Shown here piece after piece: positions 23,483-34,207 of a DNA stretch of 64,000 nucleotides; within the stretch, counting starts at the first letter, position 1; every line of letters begins with the position of its first letter. Source of the stretch: Ziziphus jujuba (Eukaryota; Streptophyta; Magnoliopsida; Rosales; Rhamnaceae); assembly GCF_031755915.1 (NCBI RefSeq), contig NC_083382.1:28248001-28312000 (forward strand). Reading direction: 5' to 3'. The translations under genes were made by a program, and so were the position numbers. The notes beneath the pieces were generated by a model. It was not told where the DNA came from, did not search any database, and was given only the letters and a program-made list of their open reading frames with translations.

Positions 23483-23649
23483 TGGTATCAGAGCCAACGT
23501 GAACAGAACCCCTGCGTGAACAATAATCTTCGCGTGAACAGTAGCCGATGTGAACAGTACTGCATGAACAGTACTCTCTGTGTGAACAGTTTTTCTTTCA
23601 CTTTCCTGGGCATATTTTTCACTTTCTGGCCTTAATTGTCATTCTTATC

Positions 23650-26600
23650 ATGAACAAACACGGCATGAATACCCAAATCGATAATACCTCAGCAATATCA
23701 TCGACAACTCGCCTTTTCTTGTTACCGGTCACAAACTCAATGGTCACAACTTCCTTCAGTGGTCGCAATCCATTCTCATGTATGTATCTAGTAGAGGAAA
23801 AGATGAATATCTCACCGGAGAGGTTCCTGTTCCGGAGGCAACAGATCCTAAATATCGTTTGTGGAAGACTAAAAATCACATGGTCATGTCATGGCTAATA
23901 AACTCCATGACCATGGAAGTTCGAGAGAATTTCTTTCTTTACAAAACAACCAAAGAAATTTGGGATACGGCTTATGAAACCTACTCCAGTTCCGAGAATA
24001 CCTCTGAACTTTTTGAGATTGAAACTCAGCTTCATGATCTGCGACAAGGGGAGATGACTATCACTTAATATTTCAACACAATAACTCGGTACTGGCAGCA
24101 CCTTGATATGTTTGAAATATATTCTTGGAAATGCCCTGATGATGCAGCTTTATACAAAAAGATCGTTGATCAAAAGAGAACATCAAATTTCTCCTCGGTC
24201 TCAACAAGGATTTAGACGAAGTAAGGGGGGGAATCATGGGAAGCAGGCCCTTGCCTCCCATCCGAGAGGCGTTTGCTAAGTCAAAAGAGAAGAAAGTAGG
24301 AAGAACCTAATGATGACAGAAAATATGAGCTCCCCGGTTGCTGAAGGCTTAGCACTGTATACACACAACTCATCTCAGGATAACAAGCAGAAAAAATGAA
24401 GGCCATGGTGCGACCATTGCAAGAAACCTAGTCACACCAGAGAAACTTGCTAGGAAATACATGGGAAGCTTGCTGATTGGAAGCCGAATCGAGCACGTCA
24501 GGATCGAGATAGCTGTGCAAACGCTGTCACCACTTCAGACAACACCAGCACTACTGAAACCAGTCCGTTCACTATGGAGCAAATTGAGGTACTACAGAAA
24601 CTACTCAGACAAATATCACTCCCCTCACAATCTGCATCGCCCACTACTGAACAGCATACTAGCATGCTAGTACATCATGGTACATTTTCCTTTACTCATA
24701 TTGCTGAACCCAAGAAATTAAGACCATGGATAGTTAATTCTGGAGCTTCGGATCGTATGACCGAGGATATTAATGTCTTTCAGAAGTTCAGTCCATATTC
24801 AAGTTTCTCTACAATACGAATAGCTGATGGATCACACTTAAAAGTGGCAGGAGTTGGATCCATAAAATTGACAAAGGATCTCCTTCTCTCATCTGTCCTT
24901 TATGTTCCAAAACTAGATTGCAATTTGATTTCTATTAGTAAACTCACCCATGATTTCAATTGTGTGACTAAATTCTATCCAAATATTTGTGAATTTTATG
25001 CAGTGCTGAAATGTGTGGTGGTCTCTACTTGCTTAAAGGGAATCCTCCTCCACATGGACAAGTTCATTCAAGTTGTGTTTCTGAGTCTATTTCCAATTCT
25101 GTTTCTGTTTCAAATGAAAGTCAAATCATGTTATGGCATTTTCGCCTTGGTCATCCAAATTTTGTGTACCTTGAAAAATTGTTCCCTCATTTATTCATCA
25201 ATAAAAATTCAAAGTTTTTTCATTGTGAAATGTGTCAACTTGCAAAGCATACTCGGCGTGTTTATCCTAGCATTCAATATAAGCCTTCACATCCATTCTC
25301 CATCATTCACAATGACATTTGGGGACCCTCACGAGTGAAAAATATTAATGGAACTTGTTGGTTCATATCTTTCATAGATGATCATACTATAACCACCTGG
25401 ACATTTCTTATGAAAGGAAAATCTGAAACAGCGGAAATCTTCAAATCCTTTTATTCCATGATTCACACCCAATTCACCAGCAAAATTTAGGTTCTTAAAA
25501 CCGACAGTGGTAGGGAGTACTTTACATCAGTTTTGGGTTCCTATCTCTTGGAATAAGGAGTTATTCATGTGAGCTCTTGTGTTGACACCCCTGAACAAAA
25601 TGGGATAGCCGAGAGAAAAAACAGACACTTATTTGAGGTAGCTAGATCACTTATGTTTACCAATCACGTGTCTAAACACTTCTTTGGTTAAGCCATTCTT
25701 ACTACCACCTATCTCATAAATGGAATGCCGAGCCGAGTGCTACAATTTCAGAGACCCTGCCAAGTTCTCCTACAAGCCTTTCCTCATGCCAAATCTTTTT
25801 CTTCCGATCTCCCACTTAAAATCTTTGGTTGTTCGTCATTTGTTCACATACACCAATAACATCAGACCAAACTTGATCCTAAATAAGTGAAATGCATTTT
25901 CTTAGGATATTCCTCTCATAAAAAAGTGTGCAAGTGTTACTCACCTGTTACTAGGAAGATGTACAATTCTATGGATGTCACATTCTTTTAATACCAATCT
26001 TATTTTTCCAAACTTGCAATTCAAGGGGAGAGTTCGAGGGAATTTCAGCTTTAGGACATTCTTCAAGACCCAATCTATTAGTCCAGCCTCTTTACCCTCT
26101 TCCGAGTCCTCAAATCCGAGTCTCAGTTCTACATCAGGTCAAAATGACGCACCATTCGAGTCTCAATTCCATGAGTCACCCAATTTGCCAAATCACACCA
26201 CTCAAAATGATCTATCCGAGTCCACCCAACCTCAACTTGGTGCAAATCATTAGGAACTTCATGTCTATTCTAGGAGGAGATGACCTACTGAGAACGTAGA
26301 GAACATCACTTAAGTCAGAGATTGTCAAGAACTTGAACTGGACCCTTCTGCTTCAGAATTTCACACTCGTATGGATTCTTCAACACGTAAGCCTCTTGTT
26401 CCTTTTGTTGATGATTCTGCTTTGCCTATTGCAGAAAGAAAAGTGTCCAAACATGTACAAACCACCCTATTGAGAGATATATGGCATATGGAAAATTACT
26501 GCCGTCATATAATACATTTATCTCAGCTCTTGATAGTGTGCAGATTCCTAATTCCATTCAGGAAGCGTTGAAAAAATCCAACATGGAAGCAGGTTGTTGA

Positions 26601-28084
26601 GGAAGAAATCAGGGCTCTAGAAAGCAATGGAACCTAGACTCTTCCAGAGTTACCTCAAGGGAAGAAGCCCGTGGGTTGCAAGTGGATATTTACAGTGAAG
26701 GATAAAGCAGATGGAAGTATTAAGAGATTCAAAGCCAGGTTGGTGGCGAAGGGCTTCACTCAGTCATATGGAATCAATTATCAGGAAACCTTCGCACCCG
26801 TTGCCAAGTTGAATACGGTTCGAGTACTGTTGTCACTAGCAGTAAATAAAGACTGGCCTTTGCACCAGCTAGACGTCAAAAATGCCTTTTTGAATGGGGA
26901 TCTTGTAGAAGATGTTTATATGGAAATACCTCCAGGCCTAGAAAACTCTTCAAATAGCCGTAAAGTGTGCAAGCAGAAGAATTTATTGTATGGCCTAAAG
27001 TAATCACCTCGTGCCTGGTTTGATAGGTTTGCCAAAACAATAGTCACAAACGGGTACAATCAATGCCAGGCAGATCACACTCTATTTGTGAAATTCTCAC
27101 CTAGAGGCATGATTGCTATTCTCATTGTTACGTTGATGACATCATTCTAACTGGAGATGACTCAGAGGAAATTATCAAACTCAAAAGATTACTTGCTACT
27201 GAGTTTGAAATTAAAGATCTTAATGCTCTCAGATACTTTCTAGGCATGGAGGTTGCTCGGTCTAATGCAGGGATTGTTATATCCCAATGAAAGTATATCT
27301 TAGATTTGCTAACTGAGACTGGCATGCTTGGGTGTAAACCTGTAGAGACGCCTATGGACCCTAATCTAAAGCTAAGTACAAATGAGAAAAGAGTGCCAAT
27401 GGATAAAGGGCAGTATCAACAATTAGTGGGCAAGTTGATCTATCTCTCACACACGAGACCAAACATTGCATTCTCAATAAGTGTGGTTACCAGCACATGA
27501 ACAATCCGAATGAGGAACATTTAGAGGTTGTGAATCGAATTCTTAGATGCCTGAAGATGACAGCAAGGCATGGTTTACTTTTCAAAAAGTGTGAAAGCCG
27601 GGGGATAAAAGTATACACTGATGCTAACTGGGCTGGAAAACTAACTGAAAGGAGATCCACAAATGGTTACTGCTCCTTTGTTTGGGGCAATCTTGTTACA
27701 TGGAGAGGCAAAAAGCAATCAGTAATGTTAAGAAGCAGTGCAGAGTCAGAATACCGTGCTCTTTCTTTGGGTATTTGCAAAGGAATGTGGCTTCAGAGAT
27801 TACTAAAAGAGTTGAAAGTTGAATTTAAAAACCAGATAAAAATGCTTAGTGATAGCCAATCCGCCATCAGCATTGCTAAAAATCTGGTACAACACGACAG
27901 GACCAAGCATGTTGTAATTGACAGGCATTTTATTTCAAAGAAGATCAACAATGGAACAGGTCAACTGAGCTACATCCATACTCGACTGCAGTTTGCTGAT
28001 ATTCTTACCAAAGCCCTTTCAAGAATAAGTTTCGATGAATTTAACTCCAAGTTGGGATTGTATAACATATACAACCCAACTTGA
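23650..28084 (+). pseudogene. Inner copia gag-pol (decayed)
   Basis: Gag-like region 23650-24660 in several frames (LWKTKNHMVMSWLINSM, RENFFLYKTTKEIWDTAYE). Protease PWIVNSGASDRMT at about 24724. GAG-pre-integrase with LWHFRLGHPNF and CEMCQLAKHTR near 25130-25260; integrase HNDIWGPSRVKN, then KTDSGREYF and NGIAERKNR up to about 25690. Reverse transcriptase [10 protein letters not shown] at 26671, [31 protein letters not shown] at about 27130. RNase H VYTDANWAG to FADILTKALSR at 27610-28020, ending TGA at 28082. In-frame stops at about 24066, 25488, 25555, 27001 and 27288, plus frameshifts, exclude activity. Confidence 0.9.
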
Positions 28085-28091
28085 GGGGGAG

Positions 28092-28354
28092 TGTAGAAAG
28101 GGGCTGAATAGTTTATATACATTAGGAAAGTATTTATTTTGTAATATGGTAGATTAGAACTTATTATTTAGTTTCCTAATAAATAGGATTAGTTATTGAC
28201 TGATTACTAATTAGTAACTTTCCAAGTTTGTTGAGATTCCTATCTTTATGGGATTCTCCTCTTATTTCCTAGAATAGTGGACTGGCTACTCTAGCATAAT
28301 ATTAGGGTTGTATTTCTTTATGTTAATGAGAATTTCTCTTCACCAACATTCTTA
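28092..28354 (+). repeat. 3' LTR, inner copia
   Basis: TGTAGAAAGG...ACATTCTTA, preceded by the polypurine tract and followed by the AGAAA target duplication. Confidence 0.94.
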
Positions 28355-29136
28355 AGAAAATATCGTCTAAGTTTTCTATGAGTGCTGCAAATTCAACAAA
28401 TGTACCACTTGAGAATCATTTCAAGCTATCTGCCAGTTTGTGTCCTCAAACCAAAGAATAAGAGAAAGACATGAATAATGTGCCTTATGCAAGTGCAATA
28501 GGGTCTGTCATGTATGTTATGATCTGTACAAGGCCTGATCTAGCTCATGCAATTAGTGTTCTTAGTAGATATATGGCAAATCCTGGAAGAAAACACTAGG
28601 AGGCTCTTCAATGGCTTTTGAAATACCTTAAGAGGACTTGTGATGTTGGCTTAATGTTTAGTCATTGCAAAGAAGGTGTGGTTCTCAAAGGATATGTAGA
28701 CTCTGATTATGCAGGTGACAGAGATAGAAAAAGGTCAACTAGTTCTTATGTATTTACACTTTGCAATAATTGTATCAGCTAGAAGTCTAGGCTACAGTCA
28801 AGAGTGGCTTTATCATCAACCAAATCTGAATATATTGCTACTACAAAAGCTATTAAAGAGGCTTTATGGTTAAAGGGTTTGCTGTAAGAATTGAAGCTTT
28901 TAGAAGGAGAAATTATTGTATATTCAGACAGTCAAAGCTCAATTCATTTGTGTAAAAATCTGGTTTATCATGATCAAACAAAGCATGTTGAGGTGAAGTA
29001 CCATTTCACAAGGGATGTTGTGAATGAAGGAGTTATTGGCTTGGAGAAGATTGCAACAGCAAATATGGGAACTAAAGTGCTTCTAGTTAGCAAACTTGAA
29101 ACTTGCAAAAGTTTGCTAAGAGTTGAACCAGGCTGA
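28355..29136 (+). pseudogene. Outer copia pol, 3' part (RT thumb and RNase H)
   Basis: Continuation of the outer reverse transcriptase after the inner element: FSMSAANSTNVPLENHFKLS, MICTRPDLAHAISVLSRYM, then RNase H with GYVDSDYAGDRDRKRSTSSY, SRVALSSTKSEYIA, VYSDSQSSIHLCKNLVYHDQ and KHVEVKYHFTRD. Stops at about 28459, 28598, 28781 and 28886. Confidence 0.88.
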
Positions 29137-29212
29137 GAGGTTAAAATTAGTGAACTGAGAAGTCCAAGGAGTCTTGCACAATTGTCCCTCTCACTTGAAT
29201 CAAGGTGGAGTA

Positions 29213-29760
29213 TGTTAGTTGTGATTCAATTGAGAGGAGGTCAAAAGTCAACGTTTCTTATGGCTTTAGTTGTGAAACAGTGCCGTTGCACTTAAAAAGG
29301 TGGTTATGATGAGTCAGCAAGTTAGTTTTCTATTTTGGATATAAAGCTGCAGAAACAGAACCAATTTATTCATTCGATTAAGCTCTCGATCAAAAGCAAC
29401 TTTCAGCTTCTTGTTCTTCTTTCTTTTCTGGTTGTAAACTTCTTTGTTCTCTGAGTTTATCATCTCTTTCTCTAGACTGACTAGGCCATTCTGGGTGAGT
29501 GGTTTTGTGAGAAAGTGAGAGGTTGTAAAAAGGGGTTTCAGGGATGGTTTACAGGGTATAGACAACCATCACAGAGAAAGAGAAGTTGCTGTATTGATCA
29601 TTGTTCATTGTTCATAGTGCAAGAACTTCTTGGATGGAGTTCATCGAGGATGTAGATCTTTTCTAGATCGAACCTCGTAAAAATCCTTATGTGTTTTCTG
29701 TGTGTTTCTGTCTTTCTTGATGCTGTGAATGGTTTTTCTGTATTGAGTTAATATTCAATA
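29213..29760 (+). repeat. 3' LTR, outer copia
   Basis: Direct repeat of 19212-19758, preceded by AAGGTGGAGTA. Serpin A5 coding sequence resumes right after it. Confidence 0.93.
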
Positions 29761-30525
29761 AAAAGTAATGGAAAATTTCCTTGGATCTTGACCACTTTGG
29801 TAGGGAATTTTAAGTAGTTTAAAACTATCAAAAGATCCATAGAGATGACCCATAAAATTTTGAGTGGTCATGAAAGGAACTCCAACATTTTGCCCATTAA
29901 GAAGGTGAAAGTCTTGAAGTTGAGTCATTGAGGGATCAAATTTTTCATCCCATGCTTCTTTAGAATAGACTGCATTTGCAAGCACAAGTGCAGTATCACT
30001 GTTTAGCAATCCAGTTGGGAGAGTTGTTTGATTAGTCCTCTAGTTGCTATTTTAGCCCATGCGTTCACCTCTTCTACCACTTCTTCTACCTAACCAAAAT
30101 GAAATTAATATAGATATATATATATACACAACCAATATAGCGTTGTTAAAAATTTGATTCGAACATACCACAAAAAAAAAAAAAAAAAAGTCCTAAGTTT
30201 TTTGTAAATTCAATTGATGCAGCACCAAAAAGTAAGCTATAGCTATAGACACAATACTAGTACTATATATATATATATAAGAAAGCATTGATACCTTGGT
30301 TAAAAAGTCAACATTTTTTAGCTCAGCTTTGTAAGTAGCTTTGAGAATCTCTTGGAAAGTTGACTTCAAAAGGAACCTTTGATCAAGCCAAGCACCATTG
30401 ACAAAGAACAAGAGAGGACCACCTGAGAGGTTCTCATTATTTCCCTGATCAGTAGGGAATGCAAGATTAATAATCATTGAAGTCGGTCGAATTAGAACGC
30501 TAACACTGTTTGATCTCAGAAAGTG
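29761..30525 (-). pseudogene. Serpin A5, N-terminal half (split and truncated)
   Basis: Continues the gene broken at 19211: minus-strand GQDPRKFSITFYF abuts the LTR where B5 has RKFSMYFFLPNEKDGL. Exon 2 reads up to about 30085 (VEEVVEEVNAWA), with a frameshift near 30020. Exon 1 is 30299-30525 (VDFLTK, LKSTFQEILKATYKAEL, FVNGAWLDQRF, NLAFPTDQ) and is cut off after the HFLRSNSVS-like segment, where a MITE-like AT-rich block begins. The first 55 or so codons are missing. Partner on the other side of the copia nest: 18750-19211. Confidence 0.88.
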
Positions 30526-30529
30526 TTAA

Positions 30530-30800
30530 AAAATTTAAAGGTATTTGATTTCAATTTTAAAGGAGTTTATAAAAGTGCAATGATATTCAATTTAGATTTT
30601 ATAAAAATCCATAAAAATTCGGTTGTATTCAATTAGGACTCTGTAGAATTCTTTTAAAATCTAAATGTATTTAAAAAGTCATTAATTTTAAAGTATTTTA
30701 ATGGATTTGAAAGGATTTTAAAAGTGAAATTGTGAAAAAAATTATCTATATAAAATCCAGCTTTGATCCCAAATATTTCGTTGGATACTTATAAATTTTT
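30530..30800. mobile_element. MITE-like AT-rich insert between two serpin pseudogenes
   Basis: About 270 bp made of short imperfect repeats of the kind TTTTAAAG, TATTCAATT, AAAATCCATAAA. The same vocabulary fills the subterminal arms of the Harbinger element at 38401-43011. Both serpin homologies stop at its edges. Clear terminal repeats or a target duplication were not identified, so the call is tentative. Confidence 0.45.
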
Positions 30801-30805
30801 ATGAA

Positions 30806-31260
30806 GCCCATTCCTCATTAACATCAATAAAAGACTTATGCAAGATATCTGAAACATACAGTTTGTCACTCTCCAAACTGTTTACCATTTCAGTGAGCTC
30901 ACCAGGATTGAAAATTAGTTTAGGCCCCATTTCCTTCATGGTTTTTGAAGGTTCAAATTCGAAACAGAACTTAAATTTTGGGATGTAAAAATCAGGGATG
31001 TCCACTAACCTCAGCTCGAATCATTGATTCAAATAATCAAGATTGAGTTTAACTGTTTGGATTAGATTCTGGAGATCAACTTTCTGGTTTGGAAGGAAAA
31101 ATGCACATGAAAAATTTTCTAGCATCTTGACCAGTTTGATAGGAAATTTGAAGAACTTTATAACCATCAAATGATCAATAACGATGGTTTAAGAATCTTG
31201 GGAGTGGTCGTTAACAGTTTGTCCATTGAGAAGGTGTGGAATTCTCTAAGTTGAGTCAAT
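30806..31260 (-). pseudogene. Serpin pseudogene B1 (type-1, exon-2 fragment)
   Basis: Minus-strand fragment: LVDIPDFYIPKFKFCFEFE, KTMKEMGPKLIFNPGELTEM, YVSDILHKSFIDVNEEW, then lost in the AT-rich insert, so hinge, loop and C-terminus are absent. At the other end it stops in the same FHLLNGQTV region as A1, followed by the same non-serpin sequence (ATTATTAAAATACAAATATTTATA). Frame breaks near 31030 and 31120. Confidence 0.82.
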
Positions 31261-31337
31261 CTTAGCATTATTAAAATACAAATATTTATATCAAAACAAG
31301 AAAACAATTTCTTCCCAACACTCTTATTCAACATATG

Positions 31338-31338
31338 C

Positions 31339-31397
<59 letters not shown>
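31338..31397 (+). repeat. (TA)n(GA)n compound microsatellite
   Basis: A TA run to 31360, then about 18 GA units to 31397, just downstream of the B2 stop codon. The A-unit counterpart (about 11210) has only a short AT stretch. Confidence 0.95.
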
Positions 31398-31400
<3 letters not shown>

Positions 31401-31426
31401 AGTTTTATAACATTTCCTGATCGACC

Positions 31427-32724
31427 TTAAGCATCCAGTAGAGGGTTGAGCACGGCTCCAACAAAAAACACCATTCCTTGAGATTCTTCTCTTATCATAA
31501 ACAAGAAAGGATGATCAGCCACAAAGCCTGGAGTTGGAATTCTGCCATAGCGGAGCAAAAAAGTAGCGGCAGTGCTAGCTGCGGCTTCAGTCCCTTCCTC
31601 GTTCACTTCAATACGGGACTTATGGAATATATCTGAAACATAAAGTCTATCATTGTTGGGACTGTCTACCATTTCTGTCAGCTCCCCTGGCTTAAATGGT
31701 AGTTTCAGCCCCATTTCCTTCAAGCTTTTCGAAGCTTCCAACTCAAATGAGAATTTGAATTTTGGAATCCAAAAGTGAAGGAGATCCTCTAACCACAGCT
31801 TAAATTTTTGATTTAAGAAACCGGGATTGAATTTAATCTTTTGGATTAGATTGTGCAGGCCTTCTTTTTCATCCGGAAGGAAAAAGTACATGGAAAATAT
31901 ACGGGCATCTTGACCCCTTTGGTAAGGAATTTGAAGCACTTTATAACCATCAAATAATCCGTAAAGATGGCGTATATATCTATTAGTGGTCATGAATGGA
32001 ACTTGAAGAGTTTGCCCATTTAGAAGGTGAAAGTCCCGAAGCTGAGTCGATGAGGGGTCGAATTGCTGATACCATGCTCCTTTAAAATAGAGTGCATTTG
32101 CAAGCACAAGTGCTGTATCACTTTTGAGGGATCCAATTGGGAGAAGATCTTTGATTAGCCTCTTGGTTGCTGCTTCAGCCCAGGAATTCACTTGTTTCAC
32201 TACTTCTTCAGCCTTCAATGATGATAAAATTAAAACTAAATGAAAAATTCAATTGCTGCAGCAATGAAAAGGTCAAAAATATGTCTCATAAAAACAGATA
32301 ATATATATACATATATTACCTTGGTTACAAAGTCCACGCTTTTGAGCTCAGCTTTGTAAGAACCTTTGACAATCTCTTCAAAAGATGACTTCAAAGTGAA
32401 ACTTTGATCGAGCCAAGCACCATTGACAAAGGATAGAAGTGGACCACCGGCAACGTTCTCAGCAGGGGATGCAAGATTGATAATCTTCAAAGACAATAGA
32501 TTAAGATCACCGACACTGGTTGATCCCAAAAAGTGAAGAAGCTGTTGCAGAGTTTGGCCTTTTGATCCTGCAGCAATCAAGCTTAGCATAACATGTAAGG
32601 ATAAAGGAGAGGCCACAAAATTGTTGCCCTTTGCAGCTTCATTTTCCAAAATTTGGTTTGTGAAAAGCAAACAGAAGTCAGTGTTGAAGAGGGTATTTGT
32701 TTTTGATTCTAGTGAGTGCTCCAT
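31427..32724 (-). CDS. Serpin B2 (type-2 plant serpin)
   Basis: Exon 1 is 32724-32320 (135 codons, MEHSLESKTNTLFN); exon 2 is 32212-31427 (261 codons plus TAA); 396 aa; 107-bp phase-0 intron without the solo LTR present in A2. Landmarks: FVASPLSLHVMLSLIAAG, LYFKGAWYQQFDPS, FHLLNGQTLQVPF, hinge [31 protein letters not shown]. The loop is ATFLLRYGRIPTPG. Counting the hinge Gly as P15, P2-P1 is Leu-Arg, the arrangement of canonical LR plant serpins, which inhibit trypsin-like proteases and metacaspases (family knowledge; target not shown here). Its paralogue A2 has Phe-Leu there. TATA-like CCTATATATGG lies about 75 bp upstream. Confidence 0.93.
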
Positions 32725-33986
32725 AATGTGATGATCGAAAAGCTAGCTACCTTTTGATGTTTGTCCTATAATATCGTTTGTGATTATCAATTGGCCATAT
32801 ATAGGGGTAGAAGAACAAAGAATTCGAAGAAAGTATTATGTTCTGTTTCGCTTTGTTGTATTGGAGACGTGGATCACTTTCAATTGTTGTTTACATTGGA
32901 GTTTGAATGATAATTTCGTAGCATATATATGCGCATGAGTTTAAATATTAATTAATTTAACTGGCATTTACTTCATCAACAAAATAGCCTCACCTGCCGA
33001 CTACTTTATTTTATTTTTAGGTGGCTTTCTCTGTTGTATGTTTCCCTGTCCCATACACAACAAAATTTTCTATTAAAGGATAATCTTAATTAAGTTCATA
33101 AAAGTATATTCTTTCATTTTTCAGTGTTTTGTTTGGCAAGAGGCTTTGGTTTTTCATTTTTCTTTTCTTTTTTTTTTTAATTTAATTTTATGCAATTTAC
33201 TTACTTTTTCTTCTTCTTCTTCTTCTTCTTCTTCTTCTCTTCTTCTTCTTTTTTTTTTTTTTTTCTTTTTATCATTGCTTACTTTACATATTAATTAGTT
33301 AACATTTGTTAAAATTTTTAAAGTATCTCAAACTAACAAGCTATCAAATGAAATCTAGCTCTTTCTTTTTAATTTTATATATCTTTTTTTAATAAATTGA
33401 GAAAGGGCATTTTAATGCCAATCAAATCCACAATGCATAACTGTTCCTTGTTTGTAAGTATTATGACTTTTTGTTCCTAAAATGCAATAAGAAAAATGAC
33501 TTTTTCATATTTCAAAAAAAAATTGGAACTCTTTTACTATGCAGCAATCAAGCGTAGCATATTATATGTGTAAAATGTGCATAACGGAGACGCCACAGAT
33601 TATTGCCTATCTAGCTAATGATAAGCTGGAGCCTGGAGGTTCAAAATAGGTAAATATCTCCTTGTATATTCTTTCTTTCATTTCAATTCAAATGAACCAG
33701 AGCAAATGGGAAATTTGGAAGTTTTCCACCAACAGAAATGAACCAGAAGAACTACTAACAACTAAATAACCACACAAATATACAAAATAATAAAAAAATA
33801 AATTAAAGACGAAATCATTGCATAAAATTCCGGGATCTCTTTTTAGATATTTCAAGGGGCAATAGAAAACGCTCTGATTTTTTTGTTTCTTGGGTCAAGA
33901 ACAAAAGTAGGAATATTGAAGTAGACCCCACCTACGCACTACAATTAAACATTGAAATTAACAAATATTCGTATGACCTCAAGATA

Positions 33987-34017
<31 letters not shown>

Positions 34018-34207
34018 TTTTCTTTGGTTAATAATATGACCTCAACGTAATTAAATATGTTGTTTTCTTTTATAGGAAGTAAGAAGTTTTATTTAATTAT
34101 ACGAGACAAAAAAATAGCTATTGCACTTAAATAAACAAGAAAGGTAATTTGTCTTGATACATATTATATTTGACCAACAATATTCATGAAAAGCATATTC
34201 CTTGATC
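32725..34207. other. Spacer between B2 and B3
   Basis: Collinear with 12899-14360. Contains a (CTT)n microsatellite (33209-33250) and a (TA)n run (33987-34008) that differ from unit A, and the same faint serpin exon-1 relic near 33540-33600. Confidence 0.65.
33209..33250 (+). repeat. (CTT)n microsatellite
   Basis: About 13 TTC/CTT units with one interruption in the B2-B3 spacer; absent at the equivalent site of unit A (about 13400). Confidence 0.93.

Larger units (their letters stand above)
23220..28354 (+). mobile_element. Inner Ty1-copia retrotransposon (copy 2, with both LTRs)
   Basis: 263-bp LTRs at 23220-23482 and 28092-28354; target duplication AGAAA at 23215-23219 and 28355-28359. 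The primer-binding site TGGTATCAGAGCC is at 23483-23495 and the polypurine tract TTGAGGGGGAG at 28081-28091. Removing 23220-28359 rejoins the outer reverse-transcriptase frame. Same family as copy 1 at 312-4178. The LTRs differ by about 20 of 263 bases (by eye). Not autonomous: many stops. Confidence 0.95.
19212..29760 (+). mobile_element. Outer Ty1-copia retrotransposon inserted in serpin A5 (nested composite)
   Basis: LTRs at 19212-19758 and 29213-29760 (about 547 bp, roughly 18 differences by eye) both begin TGTTAGTTGTG and end ATTCAATA. A primer-binding site TGGTATCAGAGC follows the 5' LTR at 19760. A purine tract AAGGTGGAG (29201-29209) precedes the 3' LTR. Flanks AAATG and AAAAG resemble a degenerate 5-bp target duplication in the serpin codons KVLF/YFF region. 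Inside, the order gag, protease, integrase, reverse transcriptase, RNase H identifies Ty1-copia. The element is decayed: stops, a frameshifted zinc knuckle, and a deletion from protease into integrase. It contains a hAT-like MITE and a second copia element. Confidence 0.93.
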
